A stretch of DNA of 64,000 nucleotides from JABDIP01 sp965237625 (GTDB lineage: Bacteria > Pseudomonadota > Alphaproteobacteria > DSM-16000 > Inquilinaceae), in the NCBI GenBank assembly GCA_965237625.1, contig CBDEGD010000025.1, forward strand, positions 93,060 to 157,059, read 5' to 3'. The position numbers and the translations under genes were made by a program. The notes under the pieces are model-generated. The model was given only the letters and a program-made list of their open reading frames with translations, was not told the DNA's origin and made no database searches. Below are positions 40,095 through 48,277 of this stretch, piece after piece. Numbering within the stretch: position 1 is the stretch's first letter; each line of letters starts with the position of its first letter.

Positions 40095-41864
40095 ATGCCG
40101 CAATCCGCAATACGTATTTCGCCATTGGGATTGATCGCCTCATTGGCGCTCATTGCCTGTACACAGAGTGCCGGCGCGAACGACGCGCATTCGGCCTCCA
40201 TCGGCCCGCGGGTGGCCGTCGACGAAAATCCGAATCCAAGAATCGTCGAAGTCCGGCTGGTCGCGGAGGAACAGCAAATCGATCTGGGCACAGGCGGCCG
40301 GGTGACGATGTTTACCTATAACGGGATGACGCCGGGCCCGACCATTGAGGGCAATGTAGGCGACACCGTTGTCGTCCATCTTGAGAACCGGTTGCCGATG
40401 GATACCACGATCCATTGGCATGGCGTCGAGGTACCGGCCAACATGGACGGCAGCAATATATCCCAGGGGGCGGTGCCGCCGGGCGGCTCGTACCGCTACG
40501 AATTCAAACTGCTCGACGCGGCGACCTTCTGGTACCACCCGCACATCCGCACCAACGAGCAGATCGAGATGGGCCTGTACGGCGCGCTGATCGTACACGA
40601 CCCCGAGCAGGTGGACGAACTTGACCTGCCGGAAAGCGAACATGTGCTGTTGCTCGACGACATCCTGCTCGATGATGCCGGCCAGGTGGCGCCGCCGTTC
40701 CCGAGCGATCCGTTGGAAAATACGCTGCTCCAGGTCAATGGCCGCGAGGGCAATGTGTTGCTGGTCAACGGGCATGTGCTGCCCGAACGCCTCGTCGTGC
40801 GCGGCGTGCCACATCGCCTGCGCCTGATCAACACGGCCAATACCCGTTTCATGCGGGTTTCGATCGCCGGCCACCGGATGTACCGGATCAGTGACGATGG
40901 CGGGCTGCTGGAGTCGGCGGTCGAGGTCGAGCCGATCGGCATGATCCCCGATCCCCATCATCCGCACCGGATGGTCTCGGATCCTGATCCGTCCAAAGGC
41001 GTCCTGCTGACGCCGGGCGAGCGCGTCGATGTCGTCTTTACACCCACCGGCAGCCAGCCGATCGACGTGGAATGGCACGACATCGCCCGCGGCCGGCATA
41101 CCGCCTTCTACAAACCGGATGGCAGCATCGGACTCGGCCACGACCACAATGACGGCCAGGCACAGGCCGAACTGTTGATGCGGCTGATTCCTTTCGGGCC
41201 GAACGACGATGACGATGACGACGCCGATTTCGACGATGACGATGACGACGCCGATTTCGACGATGACGACAACGACGACTTGCGCGAACTGGCGGTCATC
41301 GATCCAATCGACGCGACTGGTGCGCCGGTCATCAAGCTGGAGTTGGGCCACACGCCGCCCAACGCGCATGGCGATATTACATTCTTCGTCCAGCGCAAGG
41401 TGAACACCGGCCAGTGCAACCCGTCGCTAATGCTCTGCCCGCTGCCATTCGACAAGGTGACTGCCGACGACGCGCCGAGCGTGATGGTCGGCGAAACGCG
41501 GATCCTCGAGATCGCCAACCTGACCGGCGGCGATCACAATTTCCACCTGCACGGGTTCTTCTTCCAGCTCATCGATGTCCGGTTTATCGACATGGACGAG
41601 CCGGCGAACAACTACGTGGTTCCGGCGGAACGGATTGAGGTTCAGGACACACTCCGCATCCCGGCACGGCCCGGCGCCGCCATGCGCAGTCGGACTGTCA
41701 CCCGGGTGGCGGTGCGTTTCGACGATCCCGGCCGCGAAGGCCAGATCGAGGCGGCCGGCGGTGAGCCTGGACCCTACACATCAGGCGGATGGGTCTTCCA
41801 CTGCCACATCCTCGACCATGCCGATCGCGGCATGATGAGCTACATACAGGTTCGAAATCCGTAA
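40095..41864 (+). CDS. Multicopper oxidase, lipoprotein with Asp-rich insert
   Basis: 589 residues. A lipoprotein signal (LGLIASLALIAC) would anchor it to the membrane on the periplasmic side. All four copper-binding segments are present: TIHWHGVEVP, ATFWYHPHIRTN, DHNFHLHGFFFQ and WVFHCHILDHADRGMM, with the Cys-His type-1/type-3 bridge. Length and motifs fit bacterial laccase/CueO-type oxidases. Residues about 370-396 are an acidic insert made of two 9-residue units DDDDDDADF plus a partial third, from a 27-bp DNA repeat (41205-41258). Met-rich CueO-type substrate loops are not obvious, so the substrate is open. Confidence 0.93.
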   Translation: MPQSAIRISPLGLIASLALIACTQSAGANDAHSASIGPRVAVDENPNPRIVEVRLVAEEQQIDLGTGGRVTMFTYNGMTPGPTIEGNVGDTVVVHLENRLPMDTTIHWHGVEVPANMDGSNISQGAVPPGGSYRYEFKLLDAATFWYHPHIRTNEQIEMGLYGALIVHDPEQVDELDLPESEHVLLLDDILLDDAGQVAPPFPSDPLENTLLQVNGREGNVLLVNGHVLPERLVVRGVPHRLRLINTANTRFMRVSIAGHRMYRISDDGGLLESAVEVEPIGMIPDPHHPHRMVSDPDPSKGVLLTPGERVDVVFTPTGSQPIDVEWHDIARGRHTAFYKPDGSIGLGHDHNDGQAQAELLMRLIPFGPNDDDDDDADFDDDDDDADFDDDDNDDLRELAVIDPIDATGAPVIKLELGHTPPNAHGDITFFVQRKVNTGQCNPSLMLCPLPFDKVTADDAPSVMVGETRILEIANLTGGDHNFHLHGFFFQLIDVRFIDMDEPANNYVVPAERIEVQDTLRIPARPGAAMRSRTVTRVAVRFDDPGREGQIEAAGGEPGPYTSGGWVFHCHILDHADRGMMSYIQVRNP

Positions 41865-41911
41865 GGCATGATGCCGTTGGATTAGTGTCACACGCTCGCG
41901 TCAGGCGTGGA

Positions 41912-41937
41912 GGGCGCAGGGCTTCGGTCTTGCGCCC
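41912..41937 (+). terminator. Possible terminator hairpin after the multicopper oxidase
   Basis: GGGCGCA...TGCGCCC encloses a short GC-rich loop about 50 bp past the stop. It lacks a proper T tract, so it is weak. No gene is seen in 41865-42062. Confidence 0.25.
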
Positions 41938-42062
41938 GCTGCGGTTCTTGTCATTCCTGCTCTCTGCGGGCTGACAGTCCGCATCATGCGGCGAACCTGC
42001 AGGCCTTCGTGGTGGAACGAAGCACTGCGGGCCAGGCTGTCAGCGTCGCGACGACCGGAATT

Positions 42063-42498
42063 TCAGGAGTTTCTTCCCTCCAGCCGGGCCTTGATCGACA
42101 GCAGGTCGCGCCAGGCATCGCGTTTCAGCGCCGGCTGGCGCAGCAGGTATGCCGGGTGGTAGATCGCGATGGTGGGGATCGGGGCGGTCATGCCGGGCAT
42201 GGTGTGGTCGATCCAGCGGCCATGAAGCCGGGTGATGCCCTCGGTCGTGCCCAGGATCGTCTTGGCCGAGGTGCCGCCGGCCAGCACCAGAACCTTGGGA
42301 TGCTTCAGCGCGACATGGCGCTCGGCGAAGGGCAGGCATGCAGCGATCTCCGCCGCGTTCGGCTGGCGGTTGCCGGGCGGGCGCCAGGGCAGGATGTTGG
42401 TGATGTAGACGCTGGTCCGGTCCAGGCCGATGCAGGCCAGCATGCGGTCCAGCAGCCGTCCGGACGCACCGACAAAAGGCAGGCCCTGCTGGTCCTCC
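42063..42498 (-). pseudogene. Uracil-DNA glycosylase 3' fragment (second partial copy)
   Basis: About 430 bp nearly identical to the 3' part of the intact gene at 45479-46294, same orientation, with its own end (KARLEGRNS then stop). It covers roughly the C-terminal half (MLACIGLDRTSVYITNILPW through HPAYLLRQP) and the downstream part of the PFVGASGR stretch. Similarity to the intact copy breaks at about 42498, 13 bp before a small inverted-repeat element. The GEAPG catalytic segment is missing, so it should be inactive. Confidence 0.88.
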
Positions 42499-42510
42499 TC
42501 ACATTACAGC

Positions 42511-42598
42511 AATGGGAGGGACGCCCCTTCTGTGCTGGTTTGTCTGACACTCACCAACATGGCCCATTGCGAGGCCGGATGGGGGCGTCCATCCCATT
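42511..42598. repeat. 88-bp element with 17-bp inverted ends
   Basis: AATGGGAGGGACGCCCC and its inverted partner GGGGCGTCCATCCCATT differ at one position. It lies exactly where the second glycosylase fragment is truncated, so it may be a remnant of an insertion element. The remaining sequence to 42760 holds no gene; a TATCAT at 42734-42739 could be the -10 box of the next gene. Confidence 0.5.
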
Positions 42599-42760
42599 CC
42601 CGTAGTTAGTCAGCCAATTCCTCCAGGATACAGGTCACACCGAGGCAGCCAACGCCTACGATGCAGCGCGGGAGAACCGGAGGTAGGCCTATTGTCTTGC
42701 TTGCGTTTACCGTCAGATTACCGGTTTCCGTGGTATCATCCATGTGTTAGGAGCGAGATC

Positions 42761-43057
42761 ATGGCCAAGAAGATCAGCAACACGCGGAAAGCGGGGCTGC
42801 ACCCCACCAAACTGGTGCGCAATGCCAGGACAGGCAAAATTGTGCACACGGGGGGTGTTAGCGCCAAGAAAGCCAAGGGCGTGCAAGTTACTCGCCATTC
42901 TAATACCACCAAAAAGGGTGAGGTGAAGGGCGAGGCATGGCGCGTCACCAGCGAAAATGGTTCAACGACAGTCATTACCTCTCCGTCTTCTGCGGCAGCG
43001 ATGGATGAAGCTGTCGAAATGTACTCTGAGGCGCTGAAGCGACTTGCCAAGCGGTAG
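42761..43057 (+). CDS. Small basic protein upstream of Doc-like toxin, possible antitoxin
   Basis: 98 residues starting MAKKISNTRKAGLHPTKLVR with AGGAGCGAG before the ATG. The first half is basic (many Lys/Arg), the second half reads EAWRVTSENGSTTVITSPSS followed by a helix EAVEMYSEALKRLAKR, with a loose resemblance to DUF2188. It overlaps the Doc-like frame by 14 bp, the usual layout of toxin-antitoxin pairs, so an antitoxin role is inferred. It does not look like Phd or another standard Doc partner. Confidence 0.6.
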   Translation: MAKKISNTRKAGLHPTKLVRNARTGKIVHTGGVSAKKAKGVQVTRHSNTTKKGEVKGEAWRVTSENGSTTVITSPSSAAAMDEAVEMYSEALKRLAKR

Positions 43058-43447
43058 GGGTCACTACCGCATCACGCTGGCGGATGCGTTGAGTGCCCAC
43101 CAGCGAGCGTTGATGACTGGCGGTCTTGATGGAATCTCTAATCTTGGAATGATCGAATCGGCTATCGGTCGCCCATACAGCGGATATTACTACCGCATCG
43201 CGCGAAAGGCGGCCGCGCTTGTTCAGTCTGTTGCAACGAACCACGGATTCTATGACGGCAATAAGCGCACCGCTCTATTCTGATGCAGCTCCTTCTAATA
43301 AAGAGCGGATACGAACTGCATCACTTGGAGGAGGATGAGTCCTTAGAAACGGCAGCGGAAGAGATGGTGCTGGCAGCTGTCAATAAAGAACTGGACAATG
43401 ACGGCCTAGTTGCGTGGTTCAAGGCACGTATTCGAAAAAGCCAGTAG
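43044..43447 (+). pseudogene. Doc/Fic-type death-on-curing toxin with a frameshift
   Basis: The first frame (TTG at 43044 to the stop at 43283) reads ITLADALSAHQRALMTGG and ends in the Fic signature HGFYDGNKRTALF. The continuation MQLLLIKSGYELHHLEEDES to WFKARIRKSQ is one frame over, starting at the ATG at 43283. One missing C in CTATTCTGATG would give the expected LFLMQLLL. Together the parts are about 134 residues, the normal Doc length. Doc proteins phosphorylate EF-Tu and arrest translation. The frameshift may inactivate it, be a sequencing error, or be bypassed by reinitiation at the TGATG overlap. Confidence 0.75.
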
Positions 43448-43623
43448 CGACTCGACCCCGCGAGTTGCCAATACGGTGACACCAATACCGCAATTGAAAG
43501 ACGCGCTGAAGGCTTGGCGTTGTCGCAATGAGCAGGGTACGCCCACGATCGCTGTCTGCTCTGCGCGACCCGAGCGCCATCGTCCGGCGCAGCTTAGCCG
43601 AGCGAATCTGATATGGTGGTTTC

Positions 43624-44343
43624 ATGCCAAAGAAGAATCTTGGGCCGGGCCGGTGCGTCCATTGCCTGAAGGAGGTGGAGGAGCGCAACTCTGACCACGT
43701 CTTTCCTGAGTCATGGTACCCGGATTCTACGCCGCACGATGTTGAGAAATGGCAGATACCAAGCTGCATCCCGTGCAACAGCGATTACGGGAAGCTCGAA
43801 CAGGATTTCCTGATCAAGGTTGGACTCTGTCTCGACCCATACAATCCCGCCTCGGCGAGCATCGTGCAGAAGGCGCTCCGTTCGGTGAAGCCCGCCGCCG
43901 CGCGCGATCCGCGCGATGCCCGGCATCGGCTCGGTAAGGGTCAACGGATACTTGCGCAAACGCTCCAGGGCGAACAGATTCCAGACCATGGCGTTTTTCC
44001 CGGCCTGGGCGAGCGATCGGCGGACATCCAGGGCGACCGCACTGCCATCCTGATTCCGAAGCAGAGCTTCGAGCGGATCACCGAGAAGATCGTCCGCGGA
44101 ATCTGCTACATCGAGGACGGAATCTACATTGCCCCGCCTTATACGATCGACTTCTTCGCGCTCCCCGAGGACGGCATCGCACCGTGGAAGGACGCGCTCA
44201 ACAGATGGGGCGAGGTCTATGCTCGCGAACCCGGTGTTTCTGTTCGCCGCGCAGTTGCGTACGAAGACGGCGTGAGTTCACTGTTCGAGATAACGTTCTG
44301 GAAGCAGTTCAAGACCTACGCGAGCGTGTCAAATCAGGACTGA
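43624..44343 (+). CDS. HNH-type nuclease, first of a two-gene unit
   Basis: 239 residues. N-terminal zinc/HNH module: RCVHCLKEVEERNSDHVFPE (CxxC, then the Asp-His) and IPSCIPCNSDYGKLEQDFL (CxxC-Asn), as in HNH endonucleases of defence and mobile genes. The C-terminal part (about 95-239) reads RITEKIVRGICYIEDGIYIA and FFALPEDGIAPWKDALNRWG and is unknown to me; it may be a sensor or target-binding domain. No methyltransferase partner is adjacent. The stop is 10 bp before the next HNH gene. The stretch 43448-43623 holds no gene. Confidence 0.7.
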   Translation: MPKKNLGPGRCVHCLKEVEERNSDHVFPESWYPDSTPHDVEKWQIPSCIPCNSDYGKLEQDFLIKVGLCLDPYNPASASIVQKALRSVKPAAARDPRDARHRLGKGQRILAQTLQGEQIPDHGVFPGLGERSADIQGDRTAILIPKQSFERITEKIVRGICYIEDGIYIAPPYTIDFFALPEDGIAPWKDALNRWGEVYAREPGVSVRRAVAYEDGVSSLFEITFWKQFKTYASVSNQD

Positions 44344-44353
44344 GGAGAGCTGA

Positions 44354-45316
44354 GTGGCTGCTAGGGGGCCAGGCATCACTGATATTAAGCTTCTGTTCGC
44401 TCGTTCCGGGAACCGATGCGCTTTTCCGAAATGTCGCGCCCCGATGGCGCTCAATGAGACGTTGACTGGCGAGGTATGCCATATCAGGGGGGTACGACCT
44501 GCGAGTGCGCGCTATGACCCTGGCCAAACCGACTTGGAGCGTCACGCCTACGCGAATCTTGTCCTGATGTGCCCCACTCACCACACAGTGATTGACGACG
44601 ATGAAGAGGCATACACCGTGGAGCGCCTTTGCAAGATCAAGGCGGAACATGAGGCTCAATCGACCCCGATTCCCGATGCCGAGGCTGCGGCGGTCGCTGA
44701 GCTATTCATACAATCGGTCACGAATGTCGGTCAAAGCGGCGGTTTGTCAGCCCACACCGTGAACGCCTCGACTATCACAGTGGAGAGTGCTCCATCCACG
44801 AGTCATCTCACGCGCCAGCGTCAGATCCAGGCAGTCGAGCACCTATGGCAGGTGGTGCGCAACTTGAGCAGCGAGTTCAGCCTATTGGTCTTTGTCGATA
44901 ACATCCTTACCTCCCAAGAGCTTGACGCTTACTTCGGAGAAAGAGAATACGCACACATTGCGGACTGCGTTCGGGAATACACCGACGTGGACATTTCCTT
45001 TAGTAAGTTCGCCAGTGTCGGCGCCAATGATGCGGACAAAGAGCGGCCCTTCGTCACTTATCGCCTTTGGTCTATCTTTTTCGTCCTGCGAGCAATCTAC
45101 GGGCGGGCTGCGCTTCTCCTGACCAACTCCTACAAGGAGCGCAGATTCGTAAATTGGCGTACGGATAGCGGCTGCGATCAGCTTCTCCGCGCCATCTTGC
45201 CGGCGCAAGCCGTGGAGAACGCGAAGGCACAAGAGATCGGCGGACTCCGAACCGCCATCGATTTTCTGGAGGGCCAGTTTCTTGCCGAGGCTGGTATGAA
45301 CAAGCCTCACGCGTAG
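44354..45316 (+). CDS. HNH-type nuclease with unknown C-terminal domain
   Basis: 320 residues from a GTG at 44354 with GAGGAGA before it. The HNH domain (about 8-95) has LLFARSGNRCAFPKCRAPM (CxxxxC), GEVCHIRGVRP, YANLVLMCPTHHTVIDDDEE and YTVERLCKIKAEHE. This arrangement is common in stand-alone HNH proteins of defence islands. Residues about 150-320 form a predicted helical domain with AVEHLWQVVRNLSSEFSLLV and FVTYRLWSIFFVLRAIYGRA, of no recognised family. It is ten bases after the first HNH gene, so the two form one operon. A defence role is inference. Confidence 0.72.
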   Translation: MAARGPGITDIKLLFARSGNRCAFPKCRAPMALNETLTGEVCHIRGVRPASARYDPGQTDLERHAYANLVLMCPTHHTVIDDDEEAYTVERLCKIKAEHEAQSTPIPDAEAAAVAELFIQSVTNVGQSGGLSAHTVNASTITVESAPSTSHLTRQRQIQAVEHLWQVVRNLSSEFSLLVFVDNILTSQELDAYFGEREYAHIADCVREYTDVDISFSKFASVGANDADKERPFVTYRLWSIFFVLRAIYGRAALLLTNSYKERRFVNWRTDSGCDQLLRAILPAQAVENAKAQEIGGLRTAIDFLEGQFLAEAGMNKPHA

Positions 45317-45329
45317 CTGAAAATCTACA

Positions 45330-45398
45330 GTGACAGTAACCGAATTGCTTCGACTGCTTGGATACCAGTGATCACATAACAAATTCGGTTACTGTCAC
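45330..45398. repeat. Perfect 17-bp inverted repeat after the HNH genes
   Basis: GTGACAGTAACCGAATT (45330-45346) is repeated inverted as AATTCGGTTACTGTCAC (45382-45398) with a 35-bp spacer. It could be a terminator-like structure without a T tract, or the ends of a short non-coding element. Confidence 0.5.
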
Positions 45399-45405
45399 CG
45401 TAATA

Positions 45406-45458
45406 GAGCTCGCGACGCGGCGAGTGAAGCGCCGGATTGTGGCAGGGCGGGGGCGCAA
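45406..45458. repeat. Short palindromic repeat, copy 2 (right of accessory region)
   Basis: GAGCTCGCGACGCGGCGAG then TGAAGCGCCGGATTGTGGCA and GGGCGGGGGCG. It is the direct counterpart of the repeat at 35993-36046. It ends 20 bp before the stop of the intact uracil-DNA glycosylase gene. Confidence 0.6.
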
Positions 45459-45478
45459 CCTCCGGAAGTTCCGGGACC

Positions 45479-46294
45479 CTAGGTGTTGAGCCTTGCCTTG
45501 ATCGACAGCAGGTCGCGCCAGGCATCACGTTTTTGTGCGGGCTGGCGCAGCAGATAGGCCGGGTGATAGATGGCGACGGTCGGGATCGGGGCGGTCATGC
45601 CGGGCATGGTGTGGTCGATCCAGCGGCCATGAAGCCGGGTGATGCCCTCGGTGGTGCCCAGGATCGTCTTGGCCGAGGTGCCGCCGGCCAGCACCAGAAC
45701 CTTGGGATGCTTCAGCGCGACATGGCGCTCGGCGAAGGGCAGGCATGCAGCGATCTCCGCCGCGTTCGGCTGGCGGTTGCCGGGCGGGCGCCAGGGCAGG
45801 ATGTTGGTGATGTAGACGCTGGTCCGGTCCAGGCCGATGCAGGCCAGCATGCGGTCCAGCAGCCGTCCGGACGCACCGACAAAAGGCAGGCCCTGCCGGT
45901 CCTCTTCCGCCCCCGGGGCCTCGCCGACCACCATGATGTCTGCTGCCGGGTTGCCGTCACTGAACACCAGATTGGTGGCGGTGCGTTTCAGGGAACAGCC
46001 TTCGAAGGATTCCAGCGCCGCCCGCAACGCGGCGAGATCGGGGGCTGCGGCGGCCAGGTTCCGGGCATCGGTCTCGGCCGCTTCAGACCCGGCCAGCAGC
46101 GCGGCCTTGGGGCGATTTGCCGACGCATGGGTCGCCGCGGCCGGTGGCGCGGCGGATTGCCTTTTAGCGCTTTCCGGCTTGGCGGGAGGAGGTGCCGTCA
46201 TGTCGAATGGCCGGTCCGCCGTGGCCACGTCGACGCCGACGTCCCGATACCACTCCAGCAGGGCGGCAAGCGGCTGTTTGCTTGTACTCGACAT
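45479..46294 (-). CDS. Uracil-DNA glycosylase, family 4-like
   Basis: A 271-residue base-excision enzyme. The N-terminal 85 residues are Ala/Pro-rich and poorly ordered, as in many alphaproteobacterial members. The catalytic core begins with CSLKRTATNLVFSDG, then motif 1 VVGEAPGAEEDRQGLPFVG, SVYITNILPWRPPGNRQP and motif 2 HPAYLLRQP. Only one N-terminal cysteine of the usual cluster set is obvious. Its 3' part is duplicated at 37.6 and 42.1 kb. It is divergent from the ETF-QO gene with an 87-bp gap. Confidence 0.92.
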   Translation of the reverse strand: MSSTSKQPLAALLEWYRDVGVDVATADRPFDMTAPPPAKPESAKRQSAAPPAAATHASANRPKAALLAGSEAAETDARNLAAAAPDLAALRAALESFEGCSLKRTATNLVFSDGNPAADIMVVGEAPGAEEDRQGLPFVGASGRLLDRMLACIGLDRTSVYITNILPWRPPGNRQPNAAEIAACLPFAERHVALKHPKVLVLAGGTSAKTILGTTEGITRLHGRWIDHTMPGMTAPIPTVAIYHPAYLLRQPAQKRDAWRDLLSIKARLNT

Positions 46295-46381
46295 TATCTC
46301 AAGCTATCACGCGCACTGACAAGCTGGCCAACGGCGCATTATCTTTCGGTCGGTGCGAACACCAAGGCAGGTGGCAGGCGT

Positions 46382-48031
46382 ATGAGCGAACGCGAATCCA
46401 TGCAGTATGACGTGGTCATCGTCGGCGGCGGTCCGGCGGGGCTGAGCGCGGCGATCCGGCTGAAACAGATGTCGCACGAGCAGGAGCACGAGGTCAGCGT
46501 CTGCGTGCTGGAGAAGGGGTCGGAGATCGGCGCCCATATCCTTTCCGGCGCCGTCGTCGATCCGCGTGCTCTCAACGAGCTGATCCCGGATTGGCGGGAA
46601 AAGGGCGCGCCGCTGCACACGGCGGTCAAGGAAGACCAGTTCTTCATGTTCACCCGAAAGAGCTCGATCCAGTTTCCGAACTGGATGCTGCCGCCGGAGC
46701 TTCACAATAGGGGCAACTACATCGTCAGCCTTGGCAACCTCTGCCGCTGGCTGGGCGAGCAGGCGGAAGCGCTGGGCGTGGATATCTTCCCGGGTTTCGC
46801 CGCGTCGGAGCTGCTGTTCAACCTCGACGGCAGCATCAAGGGCGTGGCGACCGGCGATATGGGGATCGGCCGCAATGGTGAGAAATCCATGAGGTACACC
46901 CCCGGGGTCGAGCTTCACGGCAAATACACGATGATCGCCGAGGGGGTTCGTGGATCCCTGGCACAAGGTCTCTTCAGGCGATTCAACCTGCGCCGGGAAT
47001 GCGACCCGCAGACCTACGGCCTGGGCGTCAAGGAGCTCTGGGAGATCGATCCGGCCAAGCACAAGCAGGGGCTGGTGATTCACGGTTTCGGCTGGCCGCT
47101 GGATCGCGAGACCTATGGCGGCGGGTTCCTCTATCATCTGGAGGACAATCAGGTCGCGGTGGGTTTCGTGGTCGGGCTTGACTATCGCAACCCTTACCTC
47201 TCGCCCTTCGAGGAGTTCCAGCGCTTCAAATCGCATCCGGAGTTGCGGAAGTTTTTCGAGGGCGGCCGGCGTATTTCCTACGGCGCCCGGGCAATCAATG
47301 AGGGCGGGCTGCAGTCGATTCCCAAGCTGACCTTCCCCGGCGGCATGCTGATCGGTTGCTCGGCCGGCTTTGTGAACGTCCCGAAGATAAAGGGAAGCCA
47401 CACCGCCATGAAAAGCGGCGCGGTCGCCGCGGAGACCTGCTTTGCCGCCTTGAAGGCCGGATCGGAAGGCGGTGACGAGTTGTCGGCCTATCCGGAAGCC
47501 TTGAAGAGGAGCTGGGTCTATACGGAGCTGCGCCGGGTACGCAATGCGCGGCCGTCTTTTCGCTGGGGGCTGTTCGCGGGCACCCTGGTCAGCGGCCTGG
47601 AGTTGTGGCTTCGCGGCAAGACCCCCTGGACCCTGCATCATCAGCACGAGGACAGCGATTCCCTCCGCACCGCTACCGAAAGCAAACCGATCGACTATCC
47701 CAAGCCGGACGGCAAGGTCACCTTCGACCGGCTGTCATCGGTCTTCCTGTCGAATACCAATCACGAGGAAGACCAGCCGGCGCATTTGAAGCTCAGGAAG
47801 GCCGAGGTGCCGGTCACCTTCACGCTGCCGATGTATGACGAGCCGGCGCAACGATATTGCCCGGCGGGGGTCTACGAAATCGTGCGGAACCAGGACGGAT
47901 CCAATCCCAGATTTGTGATCAACGCGCAGAACTGCGTGCACTGCAAAACCTGCGACATCAAGGACCCGAAACAGAACATCGTCTGGACGGTTCCGGAGGG
48001 CGGCGGCGGCCCCAATTATCCGAATATGTAG
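46382..48031 (+). CDS. Electron transfer flavoprotein-ubiquinone oxidoreductase
   Basis: A 549-residue membrane-associated flavoprotein passing electrons from ETF (fatty-acid and amino-acid oxidation) to ubiquinone. FAD-binding VVIVGGGPAGLSAAIRLKQM, EKGSEIGAHILSGAV, GCSAGFVNVPKIKGSHTAMKSG, and a C-terminal 4Fe-4S ferredoxin-like segment CPAGVYEI plus NAQNCVHCKTCDIKDPKQNI. All four cluster cysteines are visible. I use the ATG at 46382; the open frame continues upstream through the divergent glycosylase gene but without codon logic. Confidence 0.96.
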   Translation: MSERESMQYDVVIVGGGPAGLSAAIRLKQMSHEQEHEVSVCVLEKGSEIGAHILSGAVVDPRALNELIPDWREKGAPLHTAVKEDQFFMFTRKSSIQFPNWMLPPELHNRGNYIVSLGNLCRWLGEQAEALGVDIFPGFAASELLFNLDGSIKGVATGDMGIGRNGEKSMRYTPGVELHGKYTMIAEGVRGSLAQGLFRRFNLRRECDPQTYGLGVKELWEIDPAKHKQGLVIHGFGWPLDRETYGGGFLYHLEDNQVAVGFVVGLDYRNPYLSPFEEFQRFKSHPELRKFFEGGRRISYGARAINEGGLQSIPKLTFPGGMLIGCSAGFVNVPKIKGSHTAMKSGAVAAETCFAALKAGSEGGDELSAYPEALKRSWVYTELRRVRNARPSFRWGLFAGTLVSGLELWLRGKTPWTLHHQHEDSDSLRTATESKPIDYPKPDGKVTFDRLSSVFLSNTNHEEDQPAHLKLRKAEVPVTFTLPMYDEPAQRYCPAGVYEIVRNQDGSNPRFVINAQNCVHCKTCDIKDPKQNIVWTVPEGGGGPNYPNM

Positions 48032-48115
48032 GCGCGGCTTCGGTATGCGGGACTGATCGCGCGGCCGGATGGGACGCCCCGTCGGCGGGAATCGATTCGG
48101 CAAGCGCCATCATCT

Positions 48116-48136
48116 CGGCACAATGCCGGGGTTTTT
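48116..48136 (+). terminator. Possible weak terminator after ETF-QO
   Basis: CGGCA-CAA-TGCCG, a 5-bp stem, is followed by GGG and five T. It lies about 85 bp after the ETF-QO stop. The stem is short, so it is marginal. No gene is seen in 48032-48277. Confidence 0.3.
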
Positions 48137-48277
48137 ATTCGACGTTGGAATGCCGATCTCCTAGGTTGGACGATCCGTTCGTCTCAACCGCGACCGGCGT
48201 TCGGCCTGCGAATTGGCGCAATCCGAGGCGCTGCGGCGTAATTGGCGAGGCGCCTATAGGTCCGTCTCCCCCTTGAA

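Noticed and set aside
42063..42498. Second glycosylase copy as a working short enzyme
   Set aside because: It lacks the GEAPG catalytic segment and the N-terminal cluster region.
30435..45316. CcrM together with the HNH proteins as a restriction-modification system
   Set aside because: CcrM has the C-terminal extension and rnhB neighbourhood of the solitary cell-cycle enzyme and is 12 kb away from the HNH genes.
36000..46300. A prophage or conjugative element
   Set aside because: No integrase, structural, replication or transfer gene could be found in the region.
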